NCBI RefSeq assembly: GCF_036178845.1
Contig: NZ_CP108070.1
Coordinates: 8,494,001 to 8,558,000, forward strand
Direction of reading: 5' to 3'
DNA: 64,000 bases
DNA from: Streptomyces sp. NBC_00271
GTDB taxonomy: Bacteria > Actinomycetota > Actinomycetes > Streptomycetales > Streptomycetaceae
Shown: positions 45,662-55,716 of the stretch, in pieces
Layout of the letters: every line of letters begins with the position of its first letter
How positions within the stretch are numbered: the stretch's first letter is position 1
Made by a program: the position numbers and the translations under genes
The notes under the pieces: model-generated
What the model saw: only the letters and a program-made list of their open reading frames with translations
The model's database searches: none
What the model was told of the DNA's origin: nothing

Positions 45662-47050
45662 TTACGCGGCGTTTTTACGTACCGCCGTCACCGCCTTGCG
45701 TGCCGCCACCAGGATGGGGTCCCACACCGGTGAGAACGGGGGCGCGTAGCCCAGGTCCAGGGATGTCATCTGTTCCACCGTCATGCCCGCGGTCAGCGCG
45801 ACCGCGGCGATGTCGACCCGCTTCGCCGCGCCTTCCCCGCCGACGATCTGCACGCCGAGCAGCCGCCCCGTGCGGCGCTCGGCGAGCATCTTCACCGTCA
45901 TGAGGTCCGCGTCCGGGTAGTAACCCGCGCGACTGGTCGACTCGATGGTGACGGCCTCGAACCGCAGGCCCGCCCGGTGCGCGTCCTTCTCGCGCAGTCC
46001 GGTGCGGGCGATCTCCAGATCGCAGACCTTGCTCACGGCCGTACCGACGACACCGGGGAAGGTCGCGTACCCGCCGGCCACGTTGGAGCCGATGACCTGG
46101 CCGTGCTTGTTGGCGTGCGTGCCCAGCGCGATGTGCCGTTCGCGTCCCGAGATCAGGTCCAGCACCTCGACGCAGTCGCCGCCGGCCCAGATGTTCTCGT
46201 GTCCGCGCACCCGCATCGCCAGGTCGGTGAGCAGCCCGCCGTGGTCGCCGAGGGGGAGTCCCGCGGCCCGTGCGAGCGTGGTCTCGGGGCGTACGCCGAT
46301 GCCGAGTACGACCACGTCCGCCGGGTACTCCGCGTCCTCGGTGGCCACCGCGCGGACCCGGCCCGCGTCCCCGGTGAGGAACTTGGTGATCTCGGCGTCG
46401 TTGACCATGGTGACGCCGAGGTTCTCCATGGCCGTGTGCACCAGGCGGCCCATGTCCGGGTCGAGGGTGGACATCGGCTCCTTGCCGCGGTTGACGACCG
46501 TCACCTCGTACCCGCGGTTGATGAGCGCCTCGGCCATCTCCACGCCGATGTAGCCCGCGCCGACGACCACCGCGCGACGGCCCTCGGTCGTCGCCAGTGT
46601 GTCCAGGAGGGCCTGGCCGTCGTCCAGGGTCTGCACGCCGTGCACGCCCGGAGCGTCGACGCCCGGCAGGTCGGGGCGGATCGGACGGGCGCCGGTCGCG
46701 ATCACGAGTTTGTCGTACGAGGTCCACTCCTCGGCCCCGGTCTCGAGGTCGAGCGATCGGACGCGGCCCCCGGCGACATCGATCTCCGTGACCTCGGTGC
46801 GCATCCGCAGGTCGATCGCGCGCTCCCGGTGTTCCGCCGGGCTCCGGGCGATCAGCCGGTCCCGCTCGGGGACGTCGCCGCCCACCCAGTACGGGATGCC
46901 GCAGGCCGAGTAGGAGCTGAAGTGACCGCGTTCGAACGCCACGATCTCCAGCTCGTCGGGCCCGCGCATCCGGCGTGCCTGTGACGCGGCGGACATGCCC
47001 GCCGCGTCACCCCCGATCACGACCAGTCGCTCCGTACGGCTCATGCTCAT
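45662..47050 (-). CDS. FAD-dependent pyridine nucleotide-disulfide oxidoreductase (CoA-disulfide reductase-like)
   Basis: Flavoprotein (462 aa) of the CoA-disulfide reductase / NADH oxidase / persulfide reductase group. The FAD-binding start is LVVIGGDAAGMSAASQARR. The single redox Cys is in FSSYSACGIPYWVGG (about residue 49), and the NAD(P) site is VVVGAGYIGVEMAEAL. A dimerisation domain lies after about 335. The Cys distinguishes it from simple rubredoxin reductases. Physiological disulfide unknown; actinomycetes use mycothiol, so the substrate may be CoA or a persulfide. Operon with the DUF4349 gene 27 bases upstream. Confidence 0.88.
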   Translation of the reverse strand: MSMSRTERLVVIGGDAAGMSAASQARRMRGPDELEIVAFERGHFSSYSACGIPYWVGGDVPERDRLIARSPAEHRERAIDLRMRTEVTEIDVAGGRVRSLDLETGAEEWTSYDKLVIATGARPIRPDLPGVDAPGVHGVQTLDDGQALLDTLATTEGRRAVVVGAGYIGVEMAEALINRGYEVTVVNRGKEPMSTLDPDMGRLVHTAMENLGVTMVNDAEITKFLTGDAGRVRAVATEDAEYPADVVVLGIGVRPETTLARAAGLPLGDHGGLLTDLAMRVRGHENIWAGGDCVEVLDLISGRERHIALGTHANKHGQVIGSNVAGGYATFPGVVGTAVSKVCDLEIARTGLREKDAHRAGLRFEAVTIESTSRAGYYPDADLMTVKMLAERRTGRLLGVQIVGGEGAAKRVDIAAVALTAGMTVEQMTSLDLGYAPPFSPVWDPILVAARKAVTAVRKNAA

Positions 47051-47077
47051 GCGAACACGCTACGGGGACCGGGCATT

Positions 47078-48064
47078 TCAGTCCTCGTCGCCACCCTCTT
47101 CGCGCACCGGCGGTGCCACCGGCAGCGAACCCGCGCTCGCGGGAGCCGCTTCGGCCCCGGGCCGGCGCGGCCGCCCCGCGCGGGCGAGCCGCAGCCACAG
47201 CGCCAGGAGGAGCCCGGCGCTCAGCAGGAACGGGAGCACCACGCCGAACACCACGGCGATCCAGCGCAGCATCGTGACGAACGCGTCCCAGCCGCCCGTC
47301 AGCGCGTCCACGAAGCCCGGCGTGTCGGACTTCTTCGCGGCCGCCTTCAGCGGGGTCTCGGAGAGGGAGAGCGTGATGGTGGCCAGGCTGGTGCGGTCCT
47401 TCAGGGACGCCTGCTGGGCGAGCAGGGCGTCGAGGTCCGCTTCACGGGTGCTCAACTCCCCTTCCAGGGCGACCACATCGCTCAGCTTGGTGGCCTGGTC
47501 CATCAGCTCGCGGACCCGGGCCACGCTGACGCGCTGCGACTTGACGCGGCTCTCCACGTCGACGACCTGGTCGGTGACGTCCTCCGCCTTCGCCGTCCGC
47601 TCGACGACCTTCCCGGTGCCTTCCAGGGAGGAGAGCACCGCGTCGTAGCGGTCGGTGGGCACACGCAGTACGGCTCGGGTGCGCTCGCGGCCCCCGCCGT
47701 CCCGGGTGGTCGTCTCGTTGCCGACGTAGCCGCCCGCGTCGACGGCCGCGGTGCGGGCGGCGTCCAGCGCCTTGGGCACATCCTTGACCTGCAGGGTCAG
47801 CGAGGCGGTGCGGATGATGTGGCTGCCGGTCGGCACGGATGTGCCGGTGGCCTTGGACGGGCTGGTGGACTTCGCGCCGCCCGCGCCCGAGGCGACGCTG
47901 CCCGCCGCGTCCGAGCGGGCGTTCTCGGCGCCCGGCGCGGCCGCCTTGTCGGCGCTGGAGGCGGAGCCACCGTCGGCTGCGCCGCAGCCCGTCACCGCGA
48001 GGGCGGCGGCGAGGACCATCCCGGCGACAACCGGGCCGGTTCGTGCGGAACGTCGTGTGTGCAT
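47078..48064 (-). CDS. DUF4349 lipoprotein
   Basis: Membrane-anchored lipoprotein (328 aa). Lipobox VTGC near residue 27, an Ala/Ser-rich linker, then the DUF4349 domain (IIRTASLTLQVKDVPKALDA, YVGNETTTRDGGG, DRYDAVLSSLEGTGKVVERT). A coiled-coil region (QVVDVESRVKSQ to DALLAQQASLKDR) and a C-terminal transmembrane helix (about 280-305) follow. It is therefore anchored at both ends. The family is linked to envelope processes but has no proven function. The ATG at 48064 opens the signal peptide. Confidence 0.9.
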   Translation of the reverse strand: MHTRRSARTGPVVAGMVLAAALAVTGCGAADGGSASSADKAAAPGAENARSDAAGSVASGAGGAKSTSPSKATGTSVPTGSHIIRTASLTLQVKDVPKALDAARTAAVDAGGYVGNETTTRDGGGRERTRAVLRVPTDRYDAVLSSLEGTGKVVERTAKAEDVTDQVVDVESRVKSQRVSVARVRELMDQATKLSDVVALEGELSTREADLDALLAQQASLKDRTSLATITLSLSETPLKAAAKKSDTPGFVDALTGGWDAFVTMLRWIAVVFGVVLPFLLSAGLLLALWLRLARAGRPRRPGAEAAPASAGSLPVAPPVREEGGDED

Positions 48065-48243
48065 GTGGGCGTACCCCCGTGGCTGGTGACTGCTGACCCT
48101 CCTTCGACGCCGGAGCAGGGCACGACGTTGGCCGGATCCGATCGCGATGCGGTCACGGTCGGGACTCGCGCAGGACACCGCCGTACCGGACGACGGCTCC
48201 GGGTCCCGGCGGGCCTGTCAGCGGGGTCTGAGAAGGTGGAGGC

Positions 48244-49704
48244 ATGCGCGCACAGGACAGTCGTACGGGTACGGGACAGGTCGTCGTCATCGGGGGCGGC
48301 ATCGCCGGTCTGGCCGCCGCCCACCGCCTGCTGGGCCGCGGCGCGCGGGTGACCGTCCTGGAGGCGTCGGACCGCGTCGGCGGCAAGCTGCTGCCCGGCG
48401 AGATCGCGGGCGCTCGGGTCGACCTCGGCGCCGAGTCGATGCTCGCCCGCCGCCCGGAAGCGGTCGCGCTCGCCCGCGAGGTGGGCCTCGCCGACCGCCT
48501 CCAGCCGCCCGCCACCGCGACCGCCTCCCTGTGGACGCGCGGCGCGCTGCGCCCGATGCCCAAGGGCCACGTCATGGGCGTGCCCGGCACGGCCACCGCC
48601 CTCTCCGGAGTCCTCTCCGACGAGGGCCTGGCCCGCATCGAGCGCGACGCCGAGCTGCCCCGCACGGAAGTCGGCGACGACGTGGCCGTGGGGGAGTACG
48701 TGGCGGCACGCCTCGGCCGCGAGGTCGTCGACCGCCTGGTCGAGCCCCTCCTGGGCGGCGTCTACGCGGGCGACGCGTACCGCATCTCGATGCGGCTGGC
48801 CGTCCCCCAGCTGTTCGCCGCCGTCCGCACCCATGTCTCCCTGACCGAGGCGGTCCGCGAGATCCAGGCGAAGGCGGCCGCGGCCCAGCAGACCGGACCG
48901 GTGTTCATGGGCATCGAGGGCGGAGTGGGCCAACTCCCGCTCGCGGTCGCGCGGTCGGTGCGCGCGCGGGGCGGCGAGATCCTCACCGGCACCACGGTGA
49001 CGGAGCTGCGCCGCGCCGAGGACGGCGGCTGGCGGGTGGTGGCCGGGGGACGCGTCCTGCACGCGGACGGGGTCGTCGTCGCGGTGCCCGCAGGCGCGGC
49101 CGCCGCCCTGCTGAGGGCCGAGGCGCCCGCGGCGGCCACCGAGCTGGCCGGTGTCGAGTACGCCTCCATGGCGCTGGTGACGCTCGCCTACCGGCGTGCG
49201 GACATCAGGCTCCCCGAAGGGAGCGGTTTCCTGGTGCCGCCGGTGGACGGCCACACCATCAAGGCATCCACCTTCGCCTCCCGGAAGTGGGGCTGGATCG
49301 CCGAGGAGAACCCCGACCTGCTCGTCCTGCGCACCTCCGTCGGGCGGTACGGCGAGACGGAGGTGCTGGGCCGCGACGACGCCGACCTCGTGGACGTCTC
49401 CCGGCACGACCTGCGCGAGGCCACCGGCCTGGCCGCCGAGCCCGTGGCGACCCGGGTGACCCGGTGGGACGACGGCCTGCCGCAGTACCCGGTCGGGCAC
49501 CACACGCGTGTGGCCCGCGTCCGCGAGCACGTGGCCAAGCTCCCGGGGCTCGCCGTCTGCGGCGCGGCGTACGACGGGGTCGGCATCCCCGCGTGCGTCG
49601 CGAGCGCGTACGCCGCCGTGGACCAGCTCGGCGGCGACCGCGCCGGACTGGACGAGCTGAGGGCGAACCCGGTGCAGAGCCTGCACGGCGGAGCGGGAGA
49701 ATAG
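48244..49704 (+). CDS. hemG: Coproporphyrinogen/protoporphyrinogen oxidase
   Basis: FAD enzyme (486 aa) of the HemY/CgoX family. It shows the dinucleotide motif [19 protein letters not shown], the following GGKLLPGEI and the C-terminal FAD contact [19 protein letters not shown]. In actinobacteria this enzyme oxidises coproporphyrinogen III to coproporphyrin III in the coproporphyrin-dependent pathway, which fits the hemQ gene four bases downstream. ATG after GAAGGTGGAGG. Confidence 0.95.
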   Translation: MRAQDSRTGTGQVVVIGGGIAGLAAAHRLLGRGARVTVLEASDRVGGKLLPGEIAGARVDLGAESMLARRPEAVALAREVGLADRLQPPATATASLWTRGALRPMPKGHVMGVPGTATALSGVLSDEGLARIERDAELPRTEVGDDVAVGEYVAARLGREVVDRLVEPLLGGVYAGDAYRISMRLAVPQLFAAVRTHVSLTEAVREIQAKAAAAQQTGPVFMGIEGGVGQLPLAVARSVRARGGEILTGTTVTELRRAEDGGWRVVAGGRVLHADGVVVAVPAGAAAALLRAEAPAAATELAGVEYASMALVTLAYRRADIRLPEGSGFLVPPVDGHTIKASTFASRKWGWIAEENPDLLVLRTSVGRYGETEVLGRDDADLVDVSRHDLREATGLAAEPVATRVTRWDDGLPQYPVGHHTRVARVREHVAKLPGLAVCGAAYDGVGIPACVASAYAAVDQLGGDRAGLDELRANPVQSLHGGAGE

Positions 49705-49708
49705 CCTC

Positions 49709-50440
49709 ATGAGTGACGACGCCCCCACCACCGAGTCCGGCAGGGTCCCGAACAAGGGCAAGCTGGCTAAGGACCTCAACGAGGTCATCCGCTACACCCT
49801 GTGGTCCGTGTTCAAGCTGAAGGACGTGCTGCCCGAGGACCGCGCCGGCTTCGCCGACGAGGTCCAGGAGCTCTTCGACCAGCTCGCCGCGAAGGACGTC
49901 ACCGTCCGCGGCACCTACGACGTGTCGGGGCTGCGCGCCGACGCCGACCTGATGATCTGGTGGCACGCCGAGACCAGCGACCAGCTCCAGGAGGCGTACA
50001 ACCTCTTCCGCCGCACCAGGCTGGGCCGCGCCCTGGAGCCGGTCTGGTCGAACATGGCGCTGCACCGCCCCGCCGAGTTCAACCGCTCGCACATCCCGGC
50101 GTTCCTCGCCGACGAGACGCCGCGCAACTATGTGAGCGTCTACCCCTTCGTGCGCTCCTACGACTGGTACCTGCTGCCCGACGAGGACCGCCGCCGTATG
50201 CTCGCCGACCACGGCAAGATGGCCCGCGGCTACCCGGACGTGCGCGCCAACACGGTCGCCTCGTTCTCCCTCGGCGACTACGAGTGGATGCTCGCGTTCG
50301 AGGCCGACGAGCTGTACCGCATCGTCGACCTCATGCGCCACCTGCGCGCCTCCGAGGCCCGCATGCACGTCCGCGAGGAGGTCCCGTTCTACACGGGCCG
50401 CCGTAAGTCCGTGGCCGAGCTGGTCGCCGGGCTCGCCTGA
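49709..50440 (+). CDS. hemQ: Coproheme decarboxylase
   Basis: ChdC/HemQ (243 aa) performs the last step of the coproporphyrin-dependent haem route, two peroxide-dependent decarboxylations of coproheme. Visible are the catalytic Tyr region [17 protein letters not shown] and the axial haem ligand His in [14 protein letters not shown]. The fold is that of chlorite dismutase, but the chlorite-splitting Arg is not obvious. It is separated from hemG by 4 bases. The stop codon TGA directly abuts the stop of the convergent hydrolase (TGATCA), leaving no room for a terminator. Confidence 0.95.
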   Translation: MSDDAPTTESGRVPNKGKLAKDLNEVIRYTLWSVFKLKDVLPEDRAGFADEVQELFDQLAAKDVTVRGTYDVSGLRADADLMIWWHAETSDQLQEAYNLFRRTRLGRALEPVWSNMALHRPAEFNRSHIPAFLADETPRNYVSVYPFVRSYDWYLLPDEDRRRMLADHGKMARGYPDVRANTVASFSLGDYEWMLAFEADELYRIVDLMRHLRASEARMHVREEVPFYTGRRKSVAELVAGLA

Positions 50441-52099
50441 TCAGGGAGCCTGGCGGGTCGTCTTCGCGTCCTCACGGGCCTGCGCGTCGTGCCGGGTGGT
50501 CTTGTCACCGCCCGGCGCGGCCGGCTTGGGCTCCGCGTGCGGGGCGCACGCCGTGCGCCGCTTCGGGAGGCGGCCCTCCAGGAGGTACGCGTCCAGGTAG
50601 CCGTTGACGCACTTGTTGGGCCCGCCCGCGATCCCGTGCGTCCCGGCGCCGTTCTCGGTCACCAGGACCGAGCCGGACAGCCGCCGCTGGAGCTCCACCG
50701 CCCCCTCATAGGGCGTCGCCGCGTCCCGCTGGGCCGCCAGGATCAGGACCGGCGCCAGCGCCCCGGGCAGCGTCCGCACATCGAGGGGCTTCTGCCGCGG
50801 CACCGGCCAGTACGCGCACGGCAGGTTCATCCACGCGTTGTCCCAGGTCTCGAACGGTGCCACGCGCGCGAGCCGCGTGTTGTCCCGGTCCCAGGTACGC
50901 CAGTCCGTCGGCCAGGCCGCGTCGTTGCACTCCACGGCCGTGTACACCGCGTTGCCGTTCTCCGCCTCGGCCGACGCCTCCGGATGCGGCCCGGCCTGCT
51001 GGATCAGCGGCTTCGGGTCGCCCTTCAGATAGGCGGACAGCGCCAGGGCGCGCTGCGGCCAGTAGTCGTCGAAGTACCCCGCCTCCAGGAACGCGCCCTG
51101 CAACTGACGCGGCCCCACCTTGCCGCCCGCGGGCGCCGCGGCGAGCCGTGCCCGCGCCTTCTCGTAGTTGCGCAGCACCGCTTGGGGCGTGGTGCCGAGC
51201 GCGTACTCCTTGTCGTGCTTGGCGACCCACGCGCGGAAGTCCGCCCAACGGGCCTCGAACGCGACCGACTGGTCGAGGTTGTTCCGGTACCAGATCTGCC
51301 GGGGGTCGGGGTTGACCGCCGAGTCGAACACCATCCGGCGTACGTGCGAGGGGAAGAGCGTCGCGTACAGGGCGCCGAAGTACGTGCCGTACGACGCCCC
51401 CATGAACGTCAGTTTCCGCTCGCCCAGCGCGGCGCGCAGCACATCGAGGTCGCGGGCGTTGTTGAGCGAGGTGTAGTGGCGGATGCCCTGCCCGGAGCGC
51501 TTGAGGCAGCCGCGCGCGTACGCCTGTGCCTCCGCGATGCGCTCCTTCTTGTACGTCTCCGAGGGGTACGTCGGCGACTGCGCGGGCCCCTTCAGAAAGC
51601 GCTTCGGGTCCTCGCAGGACAGCGGGGCCGAGCGGTCCACGCCGCGCGGGGCGTAGCCCACGAGGTCGTACGCGGCCGCGACGCGCTTCCACTCGGGGAG
51701 GAAGCCGATCAGCGGGAAGTACATGCCGGACGCGCCCGGGCCGCCCGGGTTGTAGACGAGGGAGCCCTGACGCGGCACCTTGTGCTTGGAGTTGCGCAGG
51801 TCCTTGCCGGTGGCGCCGGCGCGGCTGACGGTCAGTTTGATCTTCTTGCCGTCGGGTTGCGCGTAGTCCAGCGGCACGGTGACCGTGCCGCAGCGCATCT
51901 CGACCGGGAAGTGGTCCCCCTTGGGGCACGCGCCCCAATGGACGCCGGCCTTCGCGGCGCGGGCGGCGGCGACGACGGTGCCGCGCGCCTCGAGGGCGGC
52001 CGCGGGGTCCGGCCAGGCCGCCGCACCGCCCGCGGGGGCGGCGACGAGGCCGCTCAGAAGCAAGGACCCGGTGGTTCCGTACAGGACGGCAGCTCTCAT
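50441..52099 (-). CDS. Secreted alpha/beta hydrolase, tripeptidyl-aminopeptidase type
   Basis: Exported enzyme (552 aa) like the Streptomyces SlpD/SlpE/Tap group (peptidase S33 with TAP-like C-terminal domain). It has a signal peptide (1-30), the oxyanion segment LVYNPGGPGASGM, nucleophile Ser in GASYGTYFG, Asp in AAQRDAATPYEGA and His in NGAGTHGIAGGPNKC. It likely trims N-terminal peptides from secreted proteins. The ATG at 52099 follows AAGGGGAT; an in-frame start seven codons earlier lacks a site. Confidence 0.92.
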   Translation of the reverse strand: MRAAVLYGTTGSLLLSGLVAAPAGGAAAWPDPAAALEARGTVVAAARAAKAGVHWGACPKGDHFPVEMRCGTVTVPLDYAQPDGKKIKLTVSRAGATGKDLRNSKHKVPRQGSLVYNPGGPGASGMYFPLIGFLPEWKRVAAAYDLVGYAPRGVDRSAPLSCEDPKRFLKGPAQSPTYPSETYKKERIAEAQAYARGCLKRSGQGIRHYTSLNNARDLDVLRAALGERKLTFMGASYGTYFGALYATLFPSHVRRMVFDSAVNPDPRQIWYRNNLDQSVAFEARWADFRAWVAKHDKEYALGTTPQAVLRNYEKARARLAAAPAGGKVGPRQLQGAFLEAGYFDDYWPQRALALSAYLKGDPKPLIQQAGPHPEASAEAENGNAVYTAVECNDAAWPTDWRTWDRDNTRLARVAPFETWDNAWMNLPCAYWPVPRQKPLDVRTLPGALAPVLILAAQRDAATPYEGAVELQRRLSGSVLVTENGAGTHGIAGGPNKCVNGYLDAYLLEGRLPKRRTACAPHAEPKPAAPGGDKTTRHDAQAREDAKTTRQAP

Positions 52100-52219
52100 C
52101 GCGTATCCCCTTCGGCGCACGGCAGCGACAAAAGGGATGTTTGGTTCGTCAGTTGATGAAGTAAAGCACCTGGTGCCGGTGTCGGCCCCAATGACCCCTA
52201 TGCGCCCCCTCGGGCGCCG

Positions 52220-53008
52220 TCAGCGCTGCCGCTCGGGGCTTCGGTCGCGGTGCGCGAAGGCCGCGCGCAGCTCCGGCTCGCCGACCGCGCGGACGCCGCG
52301 TACGGCGACCGAGGTGAGGTACGTACGGTCGTCGCCGGTGGCGTCGGGGTGCCGGGCGAGGGTGCCGAGCAGCCGCTGTCCGGCCGGGGAGGCCCAGCGC
52401 GTGTACGGGTGGACCTCGATGCGGGCGATGGCGAGGCAGCTCACGGTAAGGATGAGCGGCAGCGAGAACCACACGGCGATCGGCACGTCGTTCTCGCTCG
52501 CCCGGGACGGGGAGGGCATCAGCACGGCGACGGCGCCGAGCGCGAGGACGGCCGCGGCGGCGGCCTGGACCTGGCGGATGGCGCTCGCGACGGTGGTGCG
52601 GGCGCCGTCGGGCACGGCGAGGCCCGCGGCGACGAGACGGTCGGCGAGGCGGCGTACGGAGTCCGCGGCGGCCGTGCTCGCCCGTACGGGCGCTATCCGG
52701 GACTGACCCTGCGGACCTATCGCCCCTATCACCGAGCGCTCCATCTCGTCGCGACCGCGCGGGTCCACGACGGTCGCCCAGCCCGTGTGCGCGAGCAGCA
52801 GCCGCCGCTGACGGGCCATCGACACCAGGGTCAGATCGGCGACCCGGGCGGGGCCGCCGGACAGGAACGCCGCCTCGTACAGCGTGAGGTGGTGTCCGCG
52901 CGCCGCGTCGGCGTCGACCGCCGCCGCGCGCACGGCGGCCAGGCACAGCCGAGTGCAGGAGATACCGGCCGCGGCCCAGGCCAGGAGCAGGAGAAGGACC
53001 CAGAACAT
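52220..53008 (-). CDS. TIGR04222 domain membrane protein
   Basis: Protein of 262 aa with an N-terminal helix (MFWVLLLLLAWAAAG), the family's conserved LTLYEAAFLSGGPARVADL segment (about 42-60), and two central helices (about 140-190: VLALGAVAVLMPS, PIAVWFSLPLILTVSCLA). Members of this family, as I recall, often end in a Cys/Gly-rich tail and lie near DUF692 genes. This one ends with a plain polar tail (AFAHRDRSPERQR), so the presumed modifiable tail is absent or lies in another gene. It is in the same orientation as the DUF692 gene 1.2 kb upstream. Confidence 0.85.
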   Translation of the reverse strand: MFWVLLLLLAWAAAGISCTRLCLAAVRAAAVDADAARGHHLTLYEAAFLSGGPARVADLTLVSMARQRRLLLAHTGWATVVDPRGRDEMERSVIGAIGPQGQSRIAPVRASTAAADSVRRLADRLVAAGLAVPDGARTTVASAIRQVQAAAAAVLALGAVAVLMPSPSRASENDVPIAVWFSLPLILTVSCLAIARIEVHPYTRWASPAGQRLLGTLARHPDATGDDRTYLTSVAVRGVRAVGEPELRAAFAHRDRSPERQR

Positions 53009-53129
53009 GGCGTGTTTCTACGCGAGGAGTCCAGGTCGGCGCCACGGTATGCCCACGATATGGACGGAGCGTTGTGGCTCTGTGACGTTCCGGTGGTCAC
53101 CGAGACGCTCCCCAAGGGGCGCCGCGCGG

Positions 53130-53885
53130 CTAGCCCTTGGGGCGGGACGCGGCCGGGGGCAGTGGATAGGTCCCGGACGGGGTGACGGGGACGGGGCTGT
53201 CCGGGGACTCGGTGGGACCCGGCGGGGCCGGGGAAGCCGTCAGCGGGGGCGGGCTCGCGGTCGCGGCGTCCTGGGCGAGGGCGTCGAAGTCCACGTACCC
53301 GGTGGCTTCGAGGACCTTGATGTGGTCGAGCACGGTGGTGTTCGCGTCGTCGGCGAGGTCCCGTACGAGGGAGTTACGGGTGTTCGCGCGGACCTGGGCG
53401 ACGACGGAGAAGACCTTGCCGTGCGCCCTGCGCAGGATGTTCGCGAACTTCTGGTCGTAGTCCGTGCCGTGCGCGGCGTCGAGCGTGGCCAGCCAGCCGC
53501 GCTGCTGGGCGTTGGGCTGGTTCGGGAGTTCGAGTCCGAGCCGTGCGGCGACGTTCCGGACGCGCGCGTCGAGGAACGTGTGGCCCTCGACGAGGTGTGC
53601 GCCCGCCGTCTTCACGGCCTGGGTGGTGCCACGCTCCTCGGCCTGCTGGCCGGCGGGCAGCTCCCACAGCCCGGCGAGCCGGACCTTGGTGACGAACTCC
53701 CGGTCCAGTGCGGACAGCGGACCGAACCGCGTCGACACGGACTGGGCGTTCAGGGTGTCCAGGCCGGTGCCGGCGCGGTCCGCGTACGACCAGATCGGAA
53801 AGATCAGGGCAGCGAGGGTCGCGGTGAGGGCCGCGACGATGAGTCCTGTCCCACTGACCAATCCGGTGCGGTTGATGGATCGCAT
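53130..53885 (-). CDS. DUF4142 family exported protein, paralogue 1
   Basis: A 251-residue protein with an N-terminal signal or anchor helix (LIVAALTATLAALIFPIWSY) and a helical DUF4142 domain (SALDREFVTKVRLAGLWELP, HLVEGHTFLDARVRNVAARLG, DANTTVLDHIKVLEATGYV). A Pro-rich exported tail ends it. DUF4142 is related to ferritin-like bundles; the conserved His residues could bind metal. It is closely related to the gene at 55717-56505, including the shared PNQPNAQQ and WSYADRAGTG, so the pair arose by duplication around the DUF692 gene. ATG after AGGAGG. Confidence 0.9.
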   Translation of the reverse strand: MRSINRTGLVSGTGLIVAALTATLAALIFPIWSYADRAGTGLDTLNAQSVSTRFGPLSALDREFVTKVRLAGLWELPAGQQAEERGTTQAVKTAGAHLVEGHTFLDARVRNVAARLGLELPNQPNAQQRGWLATLDAAHGTDYDQKFANILRRAHGKVFSVVAQVRANTRNSLVRDLADDANTTVLDHIKVLEATGYVDFDALAQDAATASPPPLTASPAPPGPTESPDSPVPVTPSGTYPLPPAASRPKG

Positions 53886-54091
53886 GGTGCCTCCTGTTGC
53901 GGCACCGCACGCTAGTGCGCTACGGGTGCGGGTTGGCATATTACTTCGGGCACTACGCCAACTGCCGTACGAGGAGTAAGGGTTGCCGGGTGGGAGGAAG
54001 GCGCCGAATGAGGTGGTTCGACCGGAGTCCAGACCATCAGGAAACCCTGGAAAACGGACGTGGGATCCGGTCGGACGGGGCCCGGTGTTAA

Positions 54092-54112
54092 CCCCGGCAC
54101 ACTCTGCCGGGG
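54092..54112 (-). terminator. Terminator of the DUF692 gene
   Basis: CCCCGGCA-5-TGCCGGGG, perfect 8-bp stem, followed by TTAA on the minus strand, 55 bases beyond the stop. It separates DUF692 from the next DUF4142 gene. The rest of 53886-54167 shows a TAGCGT box near 53910 as possible promoter of that gene. Confidence 0.85.
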
Positions 54113-54167
54113 CGAGGCACTACGGCGCGCGTAGGAGTCCGCGTCGGCTCCTGCGGTGCGGGCGGGG

Positions 54168-55529
54168 TCAGCGGCGCAGCAGTACCCGTCGGGTCGCACG
54201 GGCCAGCCGGGCCGTGGGCCGCTGCGACGGCGGGGTCGGGCCGGACCGCTCCAGCCACCACGCACGCAGCCGCCGCCGCGTCTCCGCGTCCTCGGGGTGC
54301 CCCGCGAGCAGCATGTACTCGGCGAAGTCCAACGCGTCGCGCCGGTACCCACCGCTCATCGGATGCCCTTGCGCGTACGTGAGGAACGCCGGCCGGTACG
54401 CGTCCCCGAGGATCTCCGGCAGCTCCGCCGCCACCTTCGCGACGACGTCCGCCCGCTTGGCCGCGAGCGCCCGCGCCTGCACACCCAGCCGTCCCCGGTC
54501 GAACCCCTCGGGCACGGGGGTGCCCGCGACGAGCGCGGACAACAGCGCGGCCTGCCCGAGCGCGAGCCGCTGCCGCGTACCCACGGCCACGTCGGCCGCG
54601 TGGCTCCCGGCTGCTCCGGGGGTGTCGTTCGCGGGGGCGGCGGCCTCACCGGAGCGCGGGCCCGCCGGGGTTCCGGACGGCGTCACGACCCGTGCCCGCG
54701 CCTTCGTCAGGGTGACTCTGATCGCCCCGAGCTCCCTCTCCAGTTCGCCCGGGTCCGGGAAGTTCTCGTCGCGTTCCAGGAGGACCCCCGGTGGGGTCAC
54801 GCGGGAGGCGAGGTCGGCCAGGATGTCGAGGACCTGCCGGGGGACGGGGTGGGCGTGGCTGTCGTGCCAGACACCGTCCCGTTCGAAGCCGCCGGCGACG
54901 TGGACGTAGGCGATGGCCTCGACGGGGAGTTCGTCGAGGGCCTTCGAAGGGTCCTCGGCCCGGTTGACGTGGTTCGTGTGGAGGTTGGCCACGTCGATGA
55001 GGAGGCGTACGCCGGTGCGGTCCACCAGGTCGTACAGGAACTGCCCCTCGGTCATCTCCTCCCCGGGCCAGGAGATCAGCGCGGCGATGTTCTCGACCGC
55101 GAGCGGGACGGGAAGGGCCTCCTGCGCGATACGGACGTTCTCGCACAGCACGTCGAGGGCGTCCCGGGTGCGGGGGACCGGCAGCAGGTGCCCGGCCTCC
55201 AGTGAGGGCGAGGCGGTGAGCGCGCCCCCGGCCCGTACGAACGCGATGTGCTCCGTGACGAGCGGCGAGCCCAGCGCCTCGGCCCGCTCCGCGAGGGCGG
55301 TGAGACGGGACTCCTCGGGCCGGTCCGCGCCGCCGAGGCCGAGCGAGACCCCGTGCGGCACCACCGTGATGCCCCGCTCGCGCAGCCGCAGCAGCGACTC
55401 GGGAAGATGCCCGGGGCACAGGTTCTCCGCCACGGCCTCGACCCAGTCGATGCCGGGCATGCGCTCCACGGCCTCGGCGATCTCCGGCCGCCACCCGATT
55501 CCCGTCCCCAGCCGCCTCGGCTGTGTCAT
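54168..55529 (-). CDS. DUF692 multinuclear iron oxidase (MNIO) fused to a partner-like domain
   Basis: A 453-residue protein. Residues 1-275 are a DUF692 TIM barrel with the metal-site motifs of MNIO enzymes such as MbnB and Tgl[25 protein letters not shown] (His), VTEHIAFV (Glu/His), VENIAALI (Glu), [12 protein letters not shown] (Asp/His) and YVHVAGGFE then HDSHAHPV (His). After an Ala/Gly/Pro linker (about 285-320) comes a helical domain ([17 protein letters not shown] to [13 protein letters not shown]) resembling the separate SCO6045-type proteins encoded beside DUF692 in other actinomycetes. MNIO enzymes modify Cys-containing peptides; no such precursor is visible nearby. Start ATG at 55529. 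Confidence 0.88.
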   Translation of the reverse strand: MTQPRRLGTGIGWRPEIAEAVERMPGIDWVEAVAENLCPGHLPESLLRLRERGITVVPHGVSLGLGGADRPEESRLTALAERAEALGSPLVTEHIAFVRAGGALTASPSLEAGHLLPVPRTRDALDVLCENVRIAQEALPVPLAVENIAALISWPGEEMTEGQFLYDLVDRTGVRLLIDVANLHTNHVNRAEDPSKALDELPVEAIAYVHVAGGFERDGVWHDSHAHPVPRQVLDILADLASRVTPPGVLLERDENFPDPGELERELGAIRVTLTKARARVVTPSGTPAGPRSGEAAAPANDTPGAAGSHAADVAVGTRQRLALGQAALLSALVAGTPVPEGFDRGRLGVQARALAAKRADVVAKVAAELPEILGDAYRPAFLTYAQGHPMSGGYRRDALDFAEYMLLAGHPEDAETRRRLRAWWLERSGPTPPSQRPTARLARATRRVLLRR

Positions 55530-55716
55530 GTCGCCTCCTCCGTCACCGCTCGAACCCCGGCAGCTGCAGCCCTGGCCGCTGTCTCCTCACGACGGACCCG
55601 TGTTCCGGCGTGACGGAGTCATGGCCCCGGGAAGCGGGGCCGAACCCATGTCGCCGGACGTTCAGAGCAACATTTGAGGTTCCGCCGACGCCCCGAGGCG
55701 CCGGCGGACGCACCGG

